DNA of 64,000 bases from contig NZ_CP051261.1 of assembly GCF_014236855.1 (NCBI RefSeq), positions 3,100,001 through 3,164,000 of the forward strand. Reading direction: 5' to 3'. Source of the stretch: Xanthomonas sp. SI (GTDB lineage: Bacteria; Pseudomonadota; Gammaproteobacteria; Xanthomonadales; Xanthomonadaceae). The notes beneath the pieces were generated by a model that was not told the DNA's origin, did no database searches, and saw only the letters and a program-made list of their open reading frames with translations. This document shows positions 1-7,971 of the stretch, one piece after another. Numbering within the stretch: the first letter of the stretch is position 1; each line of letters opens with the position of its first letter. The position numbers and the translations under genes were made by a program.

Positions 1-1
1 C

Positions 2-1039
2 CGCGAGTTGGGCCTCGGGTCAGCCGGCATCGTAGGGCTAGCCGAGGCGCGCGCCCGCGCAGCGCAGTTCCGGGTAGACCTGGCGGCAGGCATCATGCCC
101 ACTACCGCGCGCGCCAGGAGCCAGGCATCTATTGGCCTGACCTTTGAGCAGGCCACTGAAAAGTACCTTGCCAGCAAGGTTGCTGCTTTCAAGAACGACA
201 AGCACAAGGCGCAGTGGCGAAACACTCTTGAGACATATGCTCATCCGGTCTTCGGTGCGCTCGATGTAAAGCAGATCGACACCCCGCATATCCTGGCTGC
301 GTTGGAGCCGATTTGGCTCACTAAGAACGAGACAGCCAGCCGTGTGCGCGGTCGGATCGAACGGGTTCTCGCCTGGGCAACGGTGAACAAGCATCGCTCA
401 GGCGAAAACCCCGCTCGGTGGCGCGGGCATCTCTCAGAAGCCCTCGCAGCCCCAGCGCAGGCCAAGCGGGTTCAGCACCATGCCGCCCTGCCCTACAGCG
501 ACATGCCGCAATTCATGGCCGACCTTGCACAGCAGGTTGGCATAGGCGCGGCAGCACTTCGATTCGCTATCCTGACGGCCACACGCACTAGCGAAGTGCT
601 AGGGGCTTGCTGGGGCGAATTCGATCTACAGGAACGAACCTGGGTCATCCCCGCTGAGCGCATGAAGGCGGGCAAGGAACATCGTGTCCCACTGTCACGG
701 CAGGCTATGGCAGTGCTTACGCAGATGCAGGAATTCACTTCAAATGACGCCGCGAGCTTCGTGTTTCCTGGCGCGAAGCCAGGTGCGTCGCTGTCGAACA
801 TGGCGATGCTGTCAGCCCTGAAGCGTATGGGGCGAACTGATCTGACGACACACGGATTCCGCAGTTCCTTCCGTGATTGGGCGGGCCAAGAGACTCATCA
901 TCCGCGCGAGGTTATCGAGCATGCCCTCGCTCACCAACTGAAAGACAAGGCCGAAGCCGCTTACGCCCGTGGCGATCTACTGAGGAAGCGGCGTGTTCTT
1001 ATGGAAGACTGGTGCGCTTTCGCGTCGCCATCGGCGTAA
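2..1039 (+). CDS. P4-type tyrosine integrase (5' end cut by window edge)
   Basis: Site-specific recombinase that would insert and excise the element spanning roughly 1-9386. The reading frame is open from position 2, so the N-terminal part lies to the left of the window. The visible start (LGLGSAG...LAEAR) matches the end of the N-terminal arm-binding domain of P4-family integrases. Numbering from the codon at position 8, the catalytic set is visible: Arg193 in TATRTSE, Lys at about 220-223, His282/Arg285 in THGFRSSFRDW, His309 and Tyr319 in EAAYARGD. The catalytic domain looks intact, so the enzyme is probably functional. It is followed by a 159-bp gap with repeated boxes. P4-type integrases usually target tRNA genes, which fits the tRNA-Ser at 9297-9386. 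Confidence 0.93.
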   Translation, partial: RELGLGSAGIVGLAEARARAAQFRVDLAAGIMPTTARARSQASIGLTFEQATEKYLASKVAAFKNDKHKAQWRNTLETYAHPVFGALDVKQIDTPHILAALEPIWLTKNETASRVRGRIERVLAWATVNKHRSGENPARWRGHLSEALAAPAQAKRVQHHAALPYSDMPQFMADLAQQVGIGAAALRFAILTATRTSEVLGACWGEFDLQERTWVIPAERMKAGKEHRVPLSRQAMAVLTQMQEFTSNDAASFVFPGAKPGASLSNMAMLSALKRMGRTDLTTHGFRSSFRDWAGQETHHPREVIEHALAHQLKDKAEAAYARGDLLRKRRVLMEDWCAFASPSA

Positions 1040-1044
1040 CACAG

Positions 1045-1122
1045 GTATTCACATGCAAAATCGCCATGTGAATACCCCCATCTAACCTGTTGATCTGAAA
1101 GACCATTCCCTAATGTGAATAC
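1045..1122. repeat. Three copies of a GTATTCACAT / ATGTGAATAC box
   Basis: Directly after the integrase stop, GTATTCACATG (1045-1055) and CATGTGAATAC (1065-1075) form a perfect inverted repeat with 11-bp arms and a 9-nt spacer. A third copy, ATGTGAATAC, lies at 1113-1122 in the same orientation as the second. The set sits ahead of the AlpA-like gene at 1199. The spacing suggests protein-binding sites: an operator for the AlpA-like or another regulator, or integrase/excisionase arm sites. No T-run follows the hairpin, so a terminator is less likely. Confidence 0.7.
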
Positions 1123-1198
1123 TTCTCAAGCGGGAACCCCCGCGCAATGATGCTGCCACGCCTGAGACGACTTGGGCGATAAATGGAGCATCTAGCAC

Positions 1199-1405
1199 AT
1201 GTCAGAACACCGCCTTCAAGTTGAACGCCTCCCATCGGTCCTGGCGCGCGTCGGCCGCAGCCGCGCAAGCCTCTATCGCGATATCGCGGAAGGCCGATTC
1301 CCCGCCCCCTCTAAGATCGGCCCGCGCGCTATAGGCTGGGACCCCAGCGCCGTTGATCGATGGATTGCTGCGCGCTTTGAAACCGCGGAGGCATCCTCCC
1401 GATGA
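1199..1405 (+). CDS. AlpA-family DNA-binding protein (excisionase/regulator)
   Basis: Small 68-aa winged-helix protein of the AlpA/MerR-like excisionase type. The pattern SRASLYRDIAEGRFPAPSKI, followed by IGWDPSAVDRWI, is the usual HTH plus wing of the family, which controls excision or early genes in P4-like elements and prophages. A GGAG stands about 10 nt before the ATG. Its stop overlaps the next gene (ATGA), so the two are probably translationally coupled. The target could be the ATGTGAATAC boxes just upstream, but that is inference. Confidence 0.88.
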   Translation: MSEHRLQVERLPSVLARVGRSRASLYRDIAEGRFPAPSKIGPRAIGWDPSAVDRWIAARFETAEASSR

Positions 1406-1791
1406 GCGCACAAAAAAAACGCCACGGCGAGGCGGCCGTGGCGTCTAGTAATCCCGAAAACCCGAGCCACCGCGAAGAAGCTCACGAACAGAATGCATCG
1501 CTCGCTGCCCAAGAACACCTTGCGCATTTTCCGCCTGACGTTTTCAAACGTTCGGCGGCGTGGCACCTGGATCGCGCGCACCACGCGCGCAGCGTCGGTG
1601 AACTGAAGCACCATCTGCGGGCCTGGGCTATCCGGTGGGCCTGCTACACACGCGGCATCGGCTCGCACTTCGTTGAGTACGGCCAAGCTATGTTTGCGTC
1701 AGCCATCGCGACAAGCGGGCTGCGCGTCCGGTTCCGGGCTAAGGATGTTCGCGAGCTTTGCAGTGCGGCTGCGCACATCATGTGGGGTTGA
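1402..1791 (+). CDS. Hypothetical protein of the element's early operon
   Basis: Unrecognised 129-aa protein that starts inside the stop codon of the AlpA-like gene (ATGA) and ends 9 bp before the primase gene, so it is part of one operon. The first ~45 residues are polar and probably disordered (Lys, Ser, Glu, Asn-rich). The rest is predicted helical, with conserved-looking Trp, Cys and His residues (AWAIRWACYTRG). No signal peptide or membrane segment is visible. Position between a regulator and a replication protein suggests a replication accessory or regulatory role, without direct support. Confidence 0.7.
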   Translation: MSAQKKRHGEAAVASSNPENPSHREEAHEQNASLAAQEHLAHFPPDVFKRSAAWHLDRAHHARSVGELKHHLRAWAIRWACYTRGIGSHFVEYGQAMFASAIATSGLRVRFRAKDVRELCSAAAHIMWG

Positions 1792-1800
1792 GTCCAGACG

Positions 1801-4800
1801 ATGCCTGCAATTCGTTTCTGCGACTTCGTGGCCGCACGCTGGCCGACGCCCGAGGATGCGCTTGCCGAGTTCTTCGGCGATGCGCAAGCGGCCGCAGCTG
1901 AAATTGGCGTATTGCTGACGGACTTTCCCGCGCTTGATGGTGCGCGCAATTACCTGCCTGCCCTTAGCGGACGCCGTGACAAGCGACAGTTCGTAATCGC
2001 ATCTGCGACCACTGATCCAGACGGCACGGTGTGGCCCGCGCTAACTTTCAAATCGTTTAAACACGGCGGCGCGTTCGCTTTCTGGAAACCACGCGATGCC
2101 GCATGGCAGCTGTTCCGGAGCGCGGGCGATGCCGCAGCTGGCCTGGACGGCGCACAACTTACGCGGTACGCCGAGCGCGCCCGTCAGGCACGTGACCTTG
2201 CGCAGCAGCGCGCCGTAGAACGCGCCGCCGCTGACGAACTAGGCCGCACCGCCGCTGTCGATGCCGCGCGCGCTGCGTGGGACGCTGCTGCGCCGGCCAA
2301 CGACTCGCACCCGTACCTCAAAAGCAAGGGCGTGCGCTCCTACGGCCTGCGCATCGCGAGCGAAACCCTGCGCGCGCGGCTTTGGGACGTGGAGCGCGGC
2401 CGCTGGATCGATGACGCCATCGTCGTGCGTGGCGGCGATCTGCTGGTGCCGATGCACCTGCCAGACGGGCGCTTGGTCAATGTGCAGCGCATCGACGCGG
2501 GCGGTCGAAAGCTATTTCTGCGCGGCGGCCAGAAGCGAGGAACGTTCTTCCGTATCGAGGGCACTGGCCGCACCTGGCTTTGCGAGGGCGCGGCAACCGG
2601 CGCCAGCGTGCACGCCGCCACGGGTGAAGCTGTCGTCGTGGCGTTCGATGCCGGCAACATGGCGCACTGTGTCGGTCTGGCCGATATCGTCGCCGCCGAC
2701 CACGATACCAATGGCGCAGGCCAGCGGGCGGCAGAAGCAACCGGGCTTCCCTGGGCGTTGCCGCCGCAGGCTGGCGACGACTTCAACGACCTGCACCAGC
2801 GCGAAAGCATCGACGCCGTGCGCGCGGCCCTGATGAACCTGCGCCTGCCGCCGCTGCCCGAAGCGCCTGCGTTCGTGCGGCCGTTCGATCTGTCGCCTGT
2901 TGAAGTCCCGGCGTGCCGCGCTGACGCACTGCGCGCGCTCGGGCGAATCACCGACCCAACTGACGCCGCCGCCTTCGCGTGGGCATTGGCAAAGCGACTG
3001 GCGCTGGCTATTCCTGCGCGCGGCGAGACGGTCGAATCCGTTGCGGCCACCTTGCGCGATGTGCTGCCGCGCCATGTGCTGGCAGGCGACACCGTTGATG
3101 CGTTCGCTAGCGCGCTGCGTTGGATCGCTGAGCGTCGGCGGTCTTCGGCGCTGGCTGCGGTGCGCCCGTCCGCTGCCGCCCTGGCAGGCCACGACGTGCA
3201 GCACTTCCCGACCCTGCCCGACCTCGGCGCGGGAGACTATCGCGGCGTGATTGTCGTGCGCGCCCCGATGGGTTCAGGCAAAACCCAGCGCGTCGGCATT
3301 CCGTTCTCGGAATGGGCCAGGCGGCAGGACGGGCGCTTCGTGGCGCTCGCACACCGCCAAAGCCTCATCGCGGAGCTTGCGACCCGCTTGGGGTGCGACC
3401 ACTACCAGCGCATAGCAGGCGATGACGCCGTGCACGTTGATTCTTTGGCTACCTGCCTGCCCAGCATCGCCAAGGCCGACCACGCACAGATTTTTCGCGA
3501 AACGCGCTGGGTGTTCGTCGACGAAATCAGTCAGGTCGTGCGCAGCCTCGCGGCACGCGTCACTGTCGCCGACCGCAAGACCATGGCGGATGTCCTGGCC
3601 GCGCTGCGCGAACTTGTTTCACGCGCCGAATGCGTGATCGTGGCGGATGCCGGCATCGACGACCGAACAATTCGCTTCCTGGAATCCTGCCGCCCCGGCG
3701 AGCACTTCCGCATGATCGACGTGGATGCGCTACGGGCCGAACCGTTGCGTTGCGACTTCGGATTCGGACCGGATGCGCTGCGCCACGTTTACGGCGAAAT
3801 GCTCGCGGAACTCGCTGACGCTCGCCGACTGTGGGTCGCGTGCGGTGAGAAGTCCCGCGCAATCGAGTGCGCGCGACTGCTTGAGTCTTCGGGGCGTCGG
3901 GTGATGCTGGTCCATTCCGACAACAGCGGCAATCGCGAGCAAGCCGCGTTCCTGGCCGAGCCTGATCGCATGAGCCGCTTGTACGACGCGGTGGTCGCCA
4001 GTCCGGTGATTTCGTCGGGTGTGTCCGTTGAGCATCGCGGCATGCCGTGGTTCGACCGCGTGTTCGTGGTTGCGTCGGGCGCGACTGTGGTCCCCTCGGA
4101 TGCAATGCAGATGGCCCGGCGCGTGCGCTACGTGCGCCGGCTGACTGCGGTGGTCACGCCGTCGAGCCGTTCTGAAATTGATTACGCCGACGCGATCCTG
4201 ATTGGTCTGTCGCAGGCCGCCGAACTGGAAGGCCGCGCCACGCTTCCTAGTGACCTAGACGGCATCGTTGCCGACATCGAGGCCGGCGACGCGCGACAGC
4301 GGGCGGATTTCGCTGGCGGGCTTTGGTGGCTTGCGCAGGAAGCTGGCTACCAGGTTCATCCGATGGTTATCGCGGGCGACGGCGAGGTGTCAGCCGAAGG
4401 GCTGACGCTCCTTCGCGCCGAGATTGATCGCGAACAGCGCGACGCGATCCTTGGGGCGCGTGACCTCTCCGATTTCGAAGCCCGCCGCCTACGCGAGCGT
4501 CCAGCGATCAGCGAGGCAGACCGTGCGGCGCTGCTGCGGCATCGGATCGTGCGCGACCTGGGTTTGCAGGAAGGGCCGTGCTACGCCGACCTTGACGCTT
4601 GGGACAGTGGGCGCGGGCCACGCGCGTGGGACCGGTTCACGGCGGCCACGGCCGGCCTTGCGGATGCAAGCATGGAACCGGGAGTTGCCGACCTGACTCG
4701 GCGTCGGTTCGCTCGGGCGCGGGTCGGCGCGTACGCGGATCTGTTCGCCGGGTTCCGGCTGGGGCCGGGGTTCCGGGTGACCGCTGAAGTCGCGCAAGTG

Positions 4801-5349
4801 CTAGTGCAGCGGGCATTCGCTCGGCGGCAGTTGCTGGCGGTGCTGCATATCGTTCCCGCCAAATGGGCCGGGGAGCGATTCGCGTCGCCGGCCGGTAATG
4901 CGGCCACTCGGGCGGTTACCGATCTGTTCGCACGTCTCGGCCTGGAACTGCGGCGCCGGGAGGGAACGCCCACCCCCAAAAGTGGTCCAAACACCTTAGG
5001 TTGTTACGCCACTTTTGGGGGTGGATTGGAGCGAAATCGGTGGTACGAGGTCACGACCGAGTCCTGGTCCCGAACAGCCGAGCTTGCTGCGCGCCGCAAT
5101 ACACGACGGGTGCTGGACAGGGTTGCGTGCGAAACCGCGGATGACCGGTACTGGCTTGCCGTCCGCCGGGACATCATCGGCCGGCGTCTGAGCGGCGATG
5201 AGGCGGCGCGGTTGATCGTGGAGCATTGCCGAGCGCAGCCGGCCTGTACGGCGCAGCGGGCCGGACTGGGGCGTACCTTCGGGGCGCGGTCCACGGCATT
5301 CTGGCTGCGAGGTGTCTACGCGCCTGAATGGCTACCACTGGCGGCATGA
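1801..5349 (+). CDS. Toprim primase / CyRepA1-type replication helicase
   Basis: Large 1182-aa replication protein. Residues ~160-340 form a primase/Toprim unit of the phage-plasmid kind: HPYLKSKGV, then WLCEGAATGAS (Glu262), AADHD (Asp300, Asp302) and GDDFNDLH at ~325-332. Residues ~480-820 look like the CyRepA1 plasmid replication family: Walker A in RAPMGSGKT near 488-495, ALAHRQSL, and a DEXX-type Walker B in WVFVDEISQ near 571. The C-terminal ~350 residues are not recognised. It would prime and unwind the element's DNA, playing the role of P4 alpha. A perfect 15-bp inverted repeat lies inside the 3' part of the gene. The call is from motifs and architecture, not from an alignment. Confidence 0.82.
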   Translation: MPAIRFCDFVAARWPTPEDALAEFFGDAQAAAAEIGVLLTDFPALDGARNYLPALSGRRDKRQFVIASATTDPDGTVWPALTFKSFKHGGAFAFWKPRDAAWQLFRSAGDAAAGLDGAQLTRYAERARQARDLAQQRAVERAAADELGRTAAVDAARAAWDAAAPANDSHPYLKSKGVRSYGLRIASETLRARLWDVERGRWIDDAIVVRGGDLLVPMHLPDGRLVNVQRIDAGGRKLFLRGGQKRGTFFRIEGTGRTWLCEGAATGASVHAATGEAVVVAFDAGNMAHCVGLADIVAADHDTNGAGQRAAEATGLPWALPPQAGDDFNDLHQRESIDAVRAALMNLRLPPLPEAPAFVRPFDLSPVEVPACRADALRALGRITDPTDAAAFAWALAKRLALAIPARGETVESVAATLRDVLPRHVLAGDTVDAFASALRWIAERRRSSALAAVRPSAAALAGHDVQHFPTLPDLGAGDYRGVIVVRAPMGSGKTQRVGIPFSEWARRQDGRFVALAHRQSLIAELATRLGCDHYQRIAGDDAVHVDSLATCLPSIAKADHAQIFRETRWVFVDEISQVVRSLAARVTVADRKTMADVLAALRELVSRAECVIVADAGIDDRTIRFLESCRPGEHFRMIDVDALRAEPLRCDFGFGPDALRHVYGEMLAELADARRLWVACGEKSRAIECARLLESSGRRVMLVHSDNSGNREQAAFLAEPDRMSRLYDAVVASPVISSGVSVEHRGMPWFDRVFVVASGATVVPSDAMQMARRVRYVRRLTAVVTPSSRSEIDYADAILIGLSQAAELEGRATLPSDLDGIVADIEAGDARQRADFAGGLWWLAQEAGYQVHPMVIAGDGEVSAEGLTLLRAEIDREQRDAILGARDLSDFEARRLRERPAISEADRAALLRHRIVRDLGLQEGPCYADLDAWDSGRGPRAWDRFTAATAGLADASMEPGVADLTRRRFARARVGAYADLFAGFRLGPGFRVTAEVAQVLVQRAFARRQLLAVLHIVPAKWAGERFASPAGNAATRAVTDLFARLGLELRRREGTPTPKSGPNTLGCYATFGGGLERNRWYEVTTESWSRTAELAARRNTRRVLDRVACETADDRYWLAVRRDIIGRRLSGDEAARLIVEHCRAQPACTAQRAGLGRTFGARSTAFWLRGVYAPEWLPLAA
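4971..5023. repeat. Perfect 15-bp inverted repeat inside the replication gene
   Basis: CACCCCCAAAAGTGG (4971-4985) and its exact reverse complement CCACTTTTGGGGGTG (5009-5023) flank a 23-nt spacer. The structure is in coding sequence (codons ~1057-1075 of the primase/helicase), in a stretch rich in Pro, Gly and Thr. Such a long perfect dyad is not needed by the protein. A replication origin or initiator-binding site within the rep gene is the favoured reading. A structured mRNA element is the alternative. Confidence 0.75.
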
Positions 5350-5394
5350 GTTAGATTCAGCGAGCGTTATACCTAGGCGCAAGGGAGTCAAAAA

Positions 5395-5856
5395 ATGGAA
5401 TTGCATGCATTCAAGACAATAACCATTGGCGCAGCCGCTAATGGGAGTCTGTTATTCATTGAAGATCACTGGCATATAAAAGTGGAAATTCCAAACGAAG
5501 GAAGATATCTACTCAACCTGACGGGTAGCTTCGATTCTCCACTATGGACTGCCCACGATGACTCGACGGACATTTGCCTCACGATAGCCGATGACTATGT
5601 ATGGGAGCCTGACGCAGATTTTCCTGATAAGAAATGGAAGAAATTAAGCCATCTAAGTGTGGTGGTCACTGAAAAAGGGCCGGCAATAGTTGCAGAGATT
5701 GAAGGTAGATATAAATTCTTCCTGTTTTCAGGACAGCAAATCGCCTCGGCGAAGCGGGCCGAAGTTGTATTTAAGAACTTTAATATATTAATTCGCAAAG
5801 CGACAGGAACTTCATCCTTGTTACTCGCCAGGGTTGTCTCGCAACCTAGCAAATGA
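5395..5856 (+). CDS. AT-rich cargo gene, unknown function
   Basis: Unrecognised 153-aa soluble protein, predicted mostly beta (alternating hydrophobics in ITIGAAANGSLLFIEDHWHI and the middle third). There is no signal peptide or membrane segment. Base composition is visibly more AT-rich than every neighbour, with codons such as AAA, ATA and TTA common, so it was probably acquired separately (a moron). A GGGAG sits 8-12 nt before the ATG, and a strong terminator follows 14 bp after the stop. It therefore has its own transcription unit, 45 bp after the replication gene. Cargo genes in such slots often act in phage defence or exclusion, but nothing in the sequence proves this. Confidence 0.8.
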   Translation: MELHAFKTITIGAAANGSLLFIEDHWHIKVEIPNEGRYLLNLTGSFDSPLWTAHDDSTDICLTIADDYVWEPDADFPDKKWKKLSHLSVVVTEKGPAIVAEIEGRYKFFLFSGQQIASAKRAEVVFKNFNILIRKATGTSSLLLARVVSQPSK

Positions 5857-5869
5857 TAGAGCAACATCT

Positions 5870-5895
5870 AGCGCCCATGTGTTCGGGCGCTTTTT
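5870..5895 (+). terminator. Rho-independent terminator after the cargo gene
   Basis: AGCGCCC (5870-5876) pairs with GGGCGCT (5885-5891) around an 8-nt loop. The T-run TTTTT at 5891-5895 overlaps the last base of the stem. It ends transcription of the AT-rich gene 14 bp after its stop and insulates the capsid block. Confidence 0.85.
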
Positions 5896-6093
5896 CGTGG
5901 GTCCTTCCTAGAGGGGTACGGCCTGCGGGGTCGCCGACACCGCGGAATCTTAAATCTGCGTGCCATTCCGAAACTGTCTTTCTCATTACACCGTGAATTA
6001 AAGAATGGAATAGCTCAAGGCGTTTTTCCTCACTTACCACGCCCCGCGGTGTAAAGACTGCTTTACATCCACCATCTTTCGCTTGCATCTAGC
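5896..6093. promoter_or_regulatory. Structured intergenic region ahead of the capsid-like gene; dyad at 6050-6067
   Basis: A 198-bp gap with no convincing gene. It contains GGGTCCTTCC followed by G-rich and GTACGG-containing sequence near 5900-5930, two CCGCGG motifs, and the dyad TGTAAAG-ACTG-CTTTACA at 6050-6067, 26 bp before the ATG at 6094. The dyad is a good operator candidate for the downstream block. The first part could be a packaging (cos) site by position and by a remembered resemblance to sequences before small-terminase genes of siphophages. That comparison could not be checked. Confidence 0.4.
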
Positions 6094-7161
6094 ATGGATC
6101 GCGCCGCGGAAATTCCGCAAGTGGAAACGATGCCCTGCGAATCGGAAACTGGACGCGTCGACAAAATGTCGGCAATTCCCTTTTACCCGAGAACCCGCAG
6201 AAAAATGGATATTATCGAAAGTCTTTTCGCAGCTGCACGCGAAGCAACCGGCACGCGCACGCATCTGCCGGTCGGCGCCACTGAACCCACGTTCGTGGAA
6301 ACCGTTTCCCGAACCCGCTCGACCGCCATCGACCTCGGCGCGCCGCTGCCGCTGCTGACCGCCTACTTTGACTCCGAAGGCCGTCTGCGCCGCATCCCTG
6401 CGGGTCGCAGCAACAGCTACGGCGTGGCCGGCATCGACGTGCTGGCCGCCGCGCGCGCGCACTCACGTCTGGCCGCTTTCGGTGCCCAGCTGCTGCTGCG
6501 CGAACCGCCGATTGCGCCGCCAGGCGTCGGCGTTCAGGGCCTCGGCGCGCTGTCTGCTGAAACCTCCGGCCTGAGCATGATCCGGCCGCTGAAGCTCGAA
6601 ATCGTTGCCGATGGCACCGAAACCCCGACCACAAGCGAATTGCCCGTTGTCACCGCCCTGGCGGACTGGTCCGACGCGACCTTGGCGCCGTCGTATGCGA
6701 GCTACCTTCGGATTTCGCGCGCGGATTTCCGCCAGCGGCTGCTGGAAGGCACGCTAGCCGAAATTCTGGGAGCCGCCATCGTTGCAGGCCTCGGCCGCGT
6801 CGCCGATCAGGCGATCATGCGCGCGCTGGCAGCAGCGAACCTCGGCAGCTTCAGCCTCCCCGCCGCTGCCTCCGCAGGCGCTACGTTCGGCGACCTCCGC
6901 GCAGTGGTTGGCACCGCGGCAACTGGTGCGGCGGTCGGTGCCGACGGCGTACTGCGCGCGTCCGGCGTGCCCGCCGAACTCAGCGATGCCGGCGCAGAGA
7001 CGTTCGCAGGCGACTTCCGGAATTGCGGTGTGCTTTTCGACCGCGAGGTCCATGTTTCCGCCGAAAAAGTTGGTCTTGCCGGTGACATGCAGGTCAGCGT
7101 ATTCACGTCGGCCGTGGGCCTGGTGCCTGACCCGGCGCAGTTCTGGCGGGTGGCGGCATGA
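6094..7161 (+). CDS. Phage major capsid-like protein (HK97 fold, probable)
   Basis: 355-aa protein, or ~318 aa if translation begins at the ATG at 6205; no start has a strong ribosome site. From about residue 165 the layout follows HK97-type capsid proteins. PLKLEIVADGTETPTTSELP resembles the E-loop to spine transition. A long helical segment rich in Ala/Leu and Gly (LAEILGAAIVAGLGRV) follows, and then a C-terminal section containing FAGDFRNCGVLFDREVHV and ends VPDPAQFWRVA, as capsid subunits usually end. It would form the virion shell. No protease, portal or terminase is adjacent. It heads a run of overlapping genes (next start in ATGA). The call rests on pattern recognition. Confidence 0.6.
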   Translation: MDRAAEIPQVETMPCESETGRVDKMSAIPFYPRTRRKMDIIESLFAAAREATGTRTHLPVGATEPTFVETVSRTRSTAIDLGAPLPLLTAYFDSEGRLRRIPAGRSNSYGVAGIDVLAAARAHSRLAAFGAQLLLREPPIAPPGVGVQGLGALSAETSGLSMIRPLKLEIVADGTETPTTSELPVVTALADWSDATLAPSYASYLRISRADFRQRLLEGTLAEILGAAIVAGLGRVADQAIMRALAAANLGSFSLPAAASAGATFGDLRAVVGTAATGAAVGADGVLRASGVPAELSDAGAETFAGDFRNCGVLFDREVHVSAEKVGLAGDMQVSVFTSAVGLVPDPAQFWRVAA

Positions 7162-7571
7162 GCCGCACTTTGCTTCAGCGCCTGGACGCGGCCCGCCGCG
7201 CCTTCCTGGGCGGCGGCGAGGTTGATGCACGCAGCGTGGCAGCGTTCGCGCACAGTGCAATAGCCGGCGCAACCGTGTCCCGCTTGGCCGACGATGAAGA
7301 GGGTCCGCGTGTCGCTTTCCACCTGGGCGGCAATGCCTCCTTGATGTGGCGCCAGGACACCGAAGCGCGCGCCGAAATGGAGCGCCGCATTCGCGCTGCG
7401 TGGCCCGAACTTCCCAAGTCCGAAGTCCAGCGCGTGCTGGCGCATATCGATGCACGTGTGCACGCCGCGTTGCTGCGGCCGTCGCGTGGCGACGACCAGC
7501 AGAGCCATCGCCCGCGTGGTTGGGTCAACGACTGGCGCTTCGACGCTCACGACGCGGAGGCCGCACGATGA
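7158..7571 (+). CDS. Hypothetical protein of the virion block
   Basis: 137-aa unrecognised protein that starts inside the stop codon of the capsid-like gene (ATGA), so it is probably made at a coupled rate. It is predicted helical and polar, with a charged middle (AEMERRIRAAWPELPKSEV) and a C-terminal Trp/Asp-rich tail. No signal or membrane segment is visible. Its place immediately after a capsid-like gene suggests a head-completion, decoration or connector function, but no motif supports a specific one. Confidence 0.65.
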   Translation: MSRTLLQRLDAARRAFLGGGEVDARSVAAFAHSAIAGATVSRLADDEEGPRVAFHLGGNASLMWRQDTEARAEMERRIRAAWPELPKSEVQRVLAHIDARVHAALLRPSRGDDQQSHRPRGWVNDWRFDAHDAEAAR

Positions 7572-7636
7572 TCGTCTATATCGCTTGGGCGGCAATGAAT
7601 CTGGCGTGGGAACTGCGTATGTGGGGTGCCCGGTGA
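7568..7636 (+). CDS. Possible 22-aa hydrophobic peptide
   Basis: A 22-codon reading frame begins in the stop of the preceding gene (ATGA) and ends in the start of the next (GTGA). It encodes a hydrophobic, Trp-rich peptide beginning MIVYIAWAAMNLAW. The exact fit between two coupled genes argues that ribosomes traverse it, but it may serve only as a translational bridge. A membrane-active peptide, such as a tiny holin-like product, is conceivable but unsupported. Confidence 0.4.
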   Translation: MIVYIAWAAMNLAWELRMWGAR

Positions 7637-7971
7637 ACTACATCGTCGTAGCCCAGCTACAACCACGCGGTAAGGTCCGTGCTGTCGTGATCGGCATCGG
7701 CCGGAAGGCTTGGACGTTCTCGCCAAACCGTGCGCTACTCCGCGTCCGAAAGGCGAATCCCGATATCACAGCTAAAGCTGCTGGTGCGCTTGTCGATGAA
7801 CTGGCCCGATTGGCGGAAGCGGTCACCGGTCCTGTGCGCAAGGCGCTTGGCTTATCCCAGCCAGCTCCCCGGAAACCATCTGCCGCACAGGCGAAACTGC
7901 GCGTTCGGCGGAAGCCTGGAACCGTGAGCATCGGTCAACTGTCTCTTGCCGCGTTGAGGGAGGTTCGCTAA
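7633..7971 (+). CDS. Hypothetical basic protein of the virion block
   Basis: 112-aa protein from a GTG start overlapping the previous stop (GTGA). An in-frame extension back to 7450 would overlap the upstream gene, so the GTG is preferred. The N-terminal ~40 residues look beta-stranded (YIVVAQLQPRGKVRAVVIG). The rest is helical and very basic, with Lys/Arg/Pro-rich stretches, suggesting nucleic-acid contact. Unrecognised. The stop overlaps the next start (TAATG), continuing the coupled chain. Confidence 0.6.
   Translation: MNYIVVAQLQPRGKVRAVVIGIGRKAWTFSPNRALLRVRKANPDITAKAAGALVDELARLAEAVTGPVRKALGLSQPAPRKPSAAQAKLRVRRKPGTVSIGQLSLAALREVR

Noticed and set aside
1..300. Left attachment site of the element inside the window
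   Set aside because: No copy of the tRNA-Ser 3' end was seen near the left edge, and the integrase is already open at position 2, so the site must lie outside.
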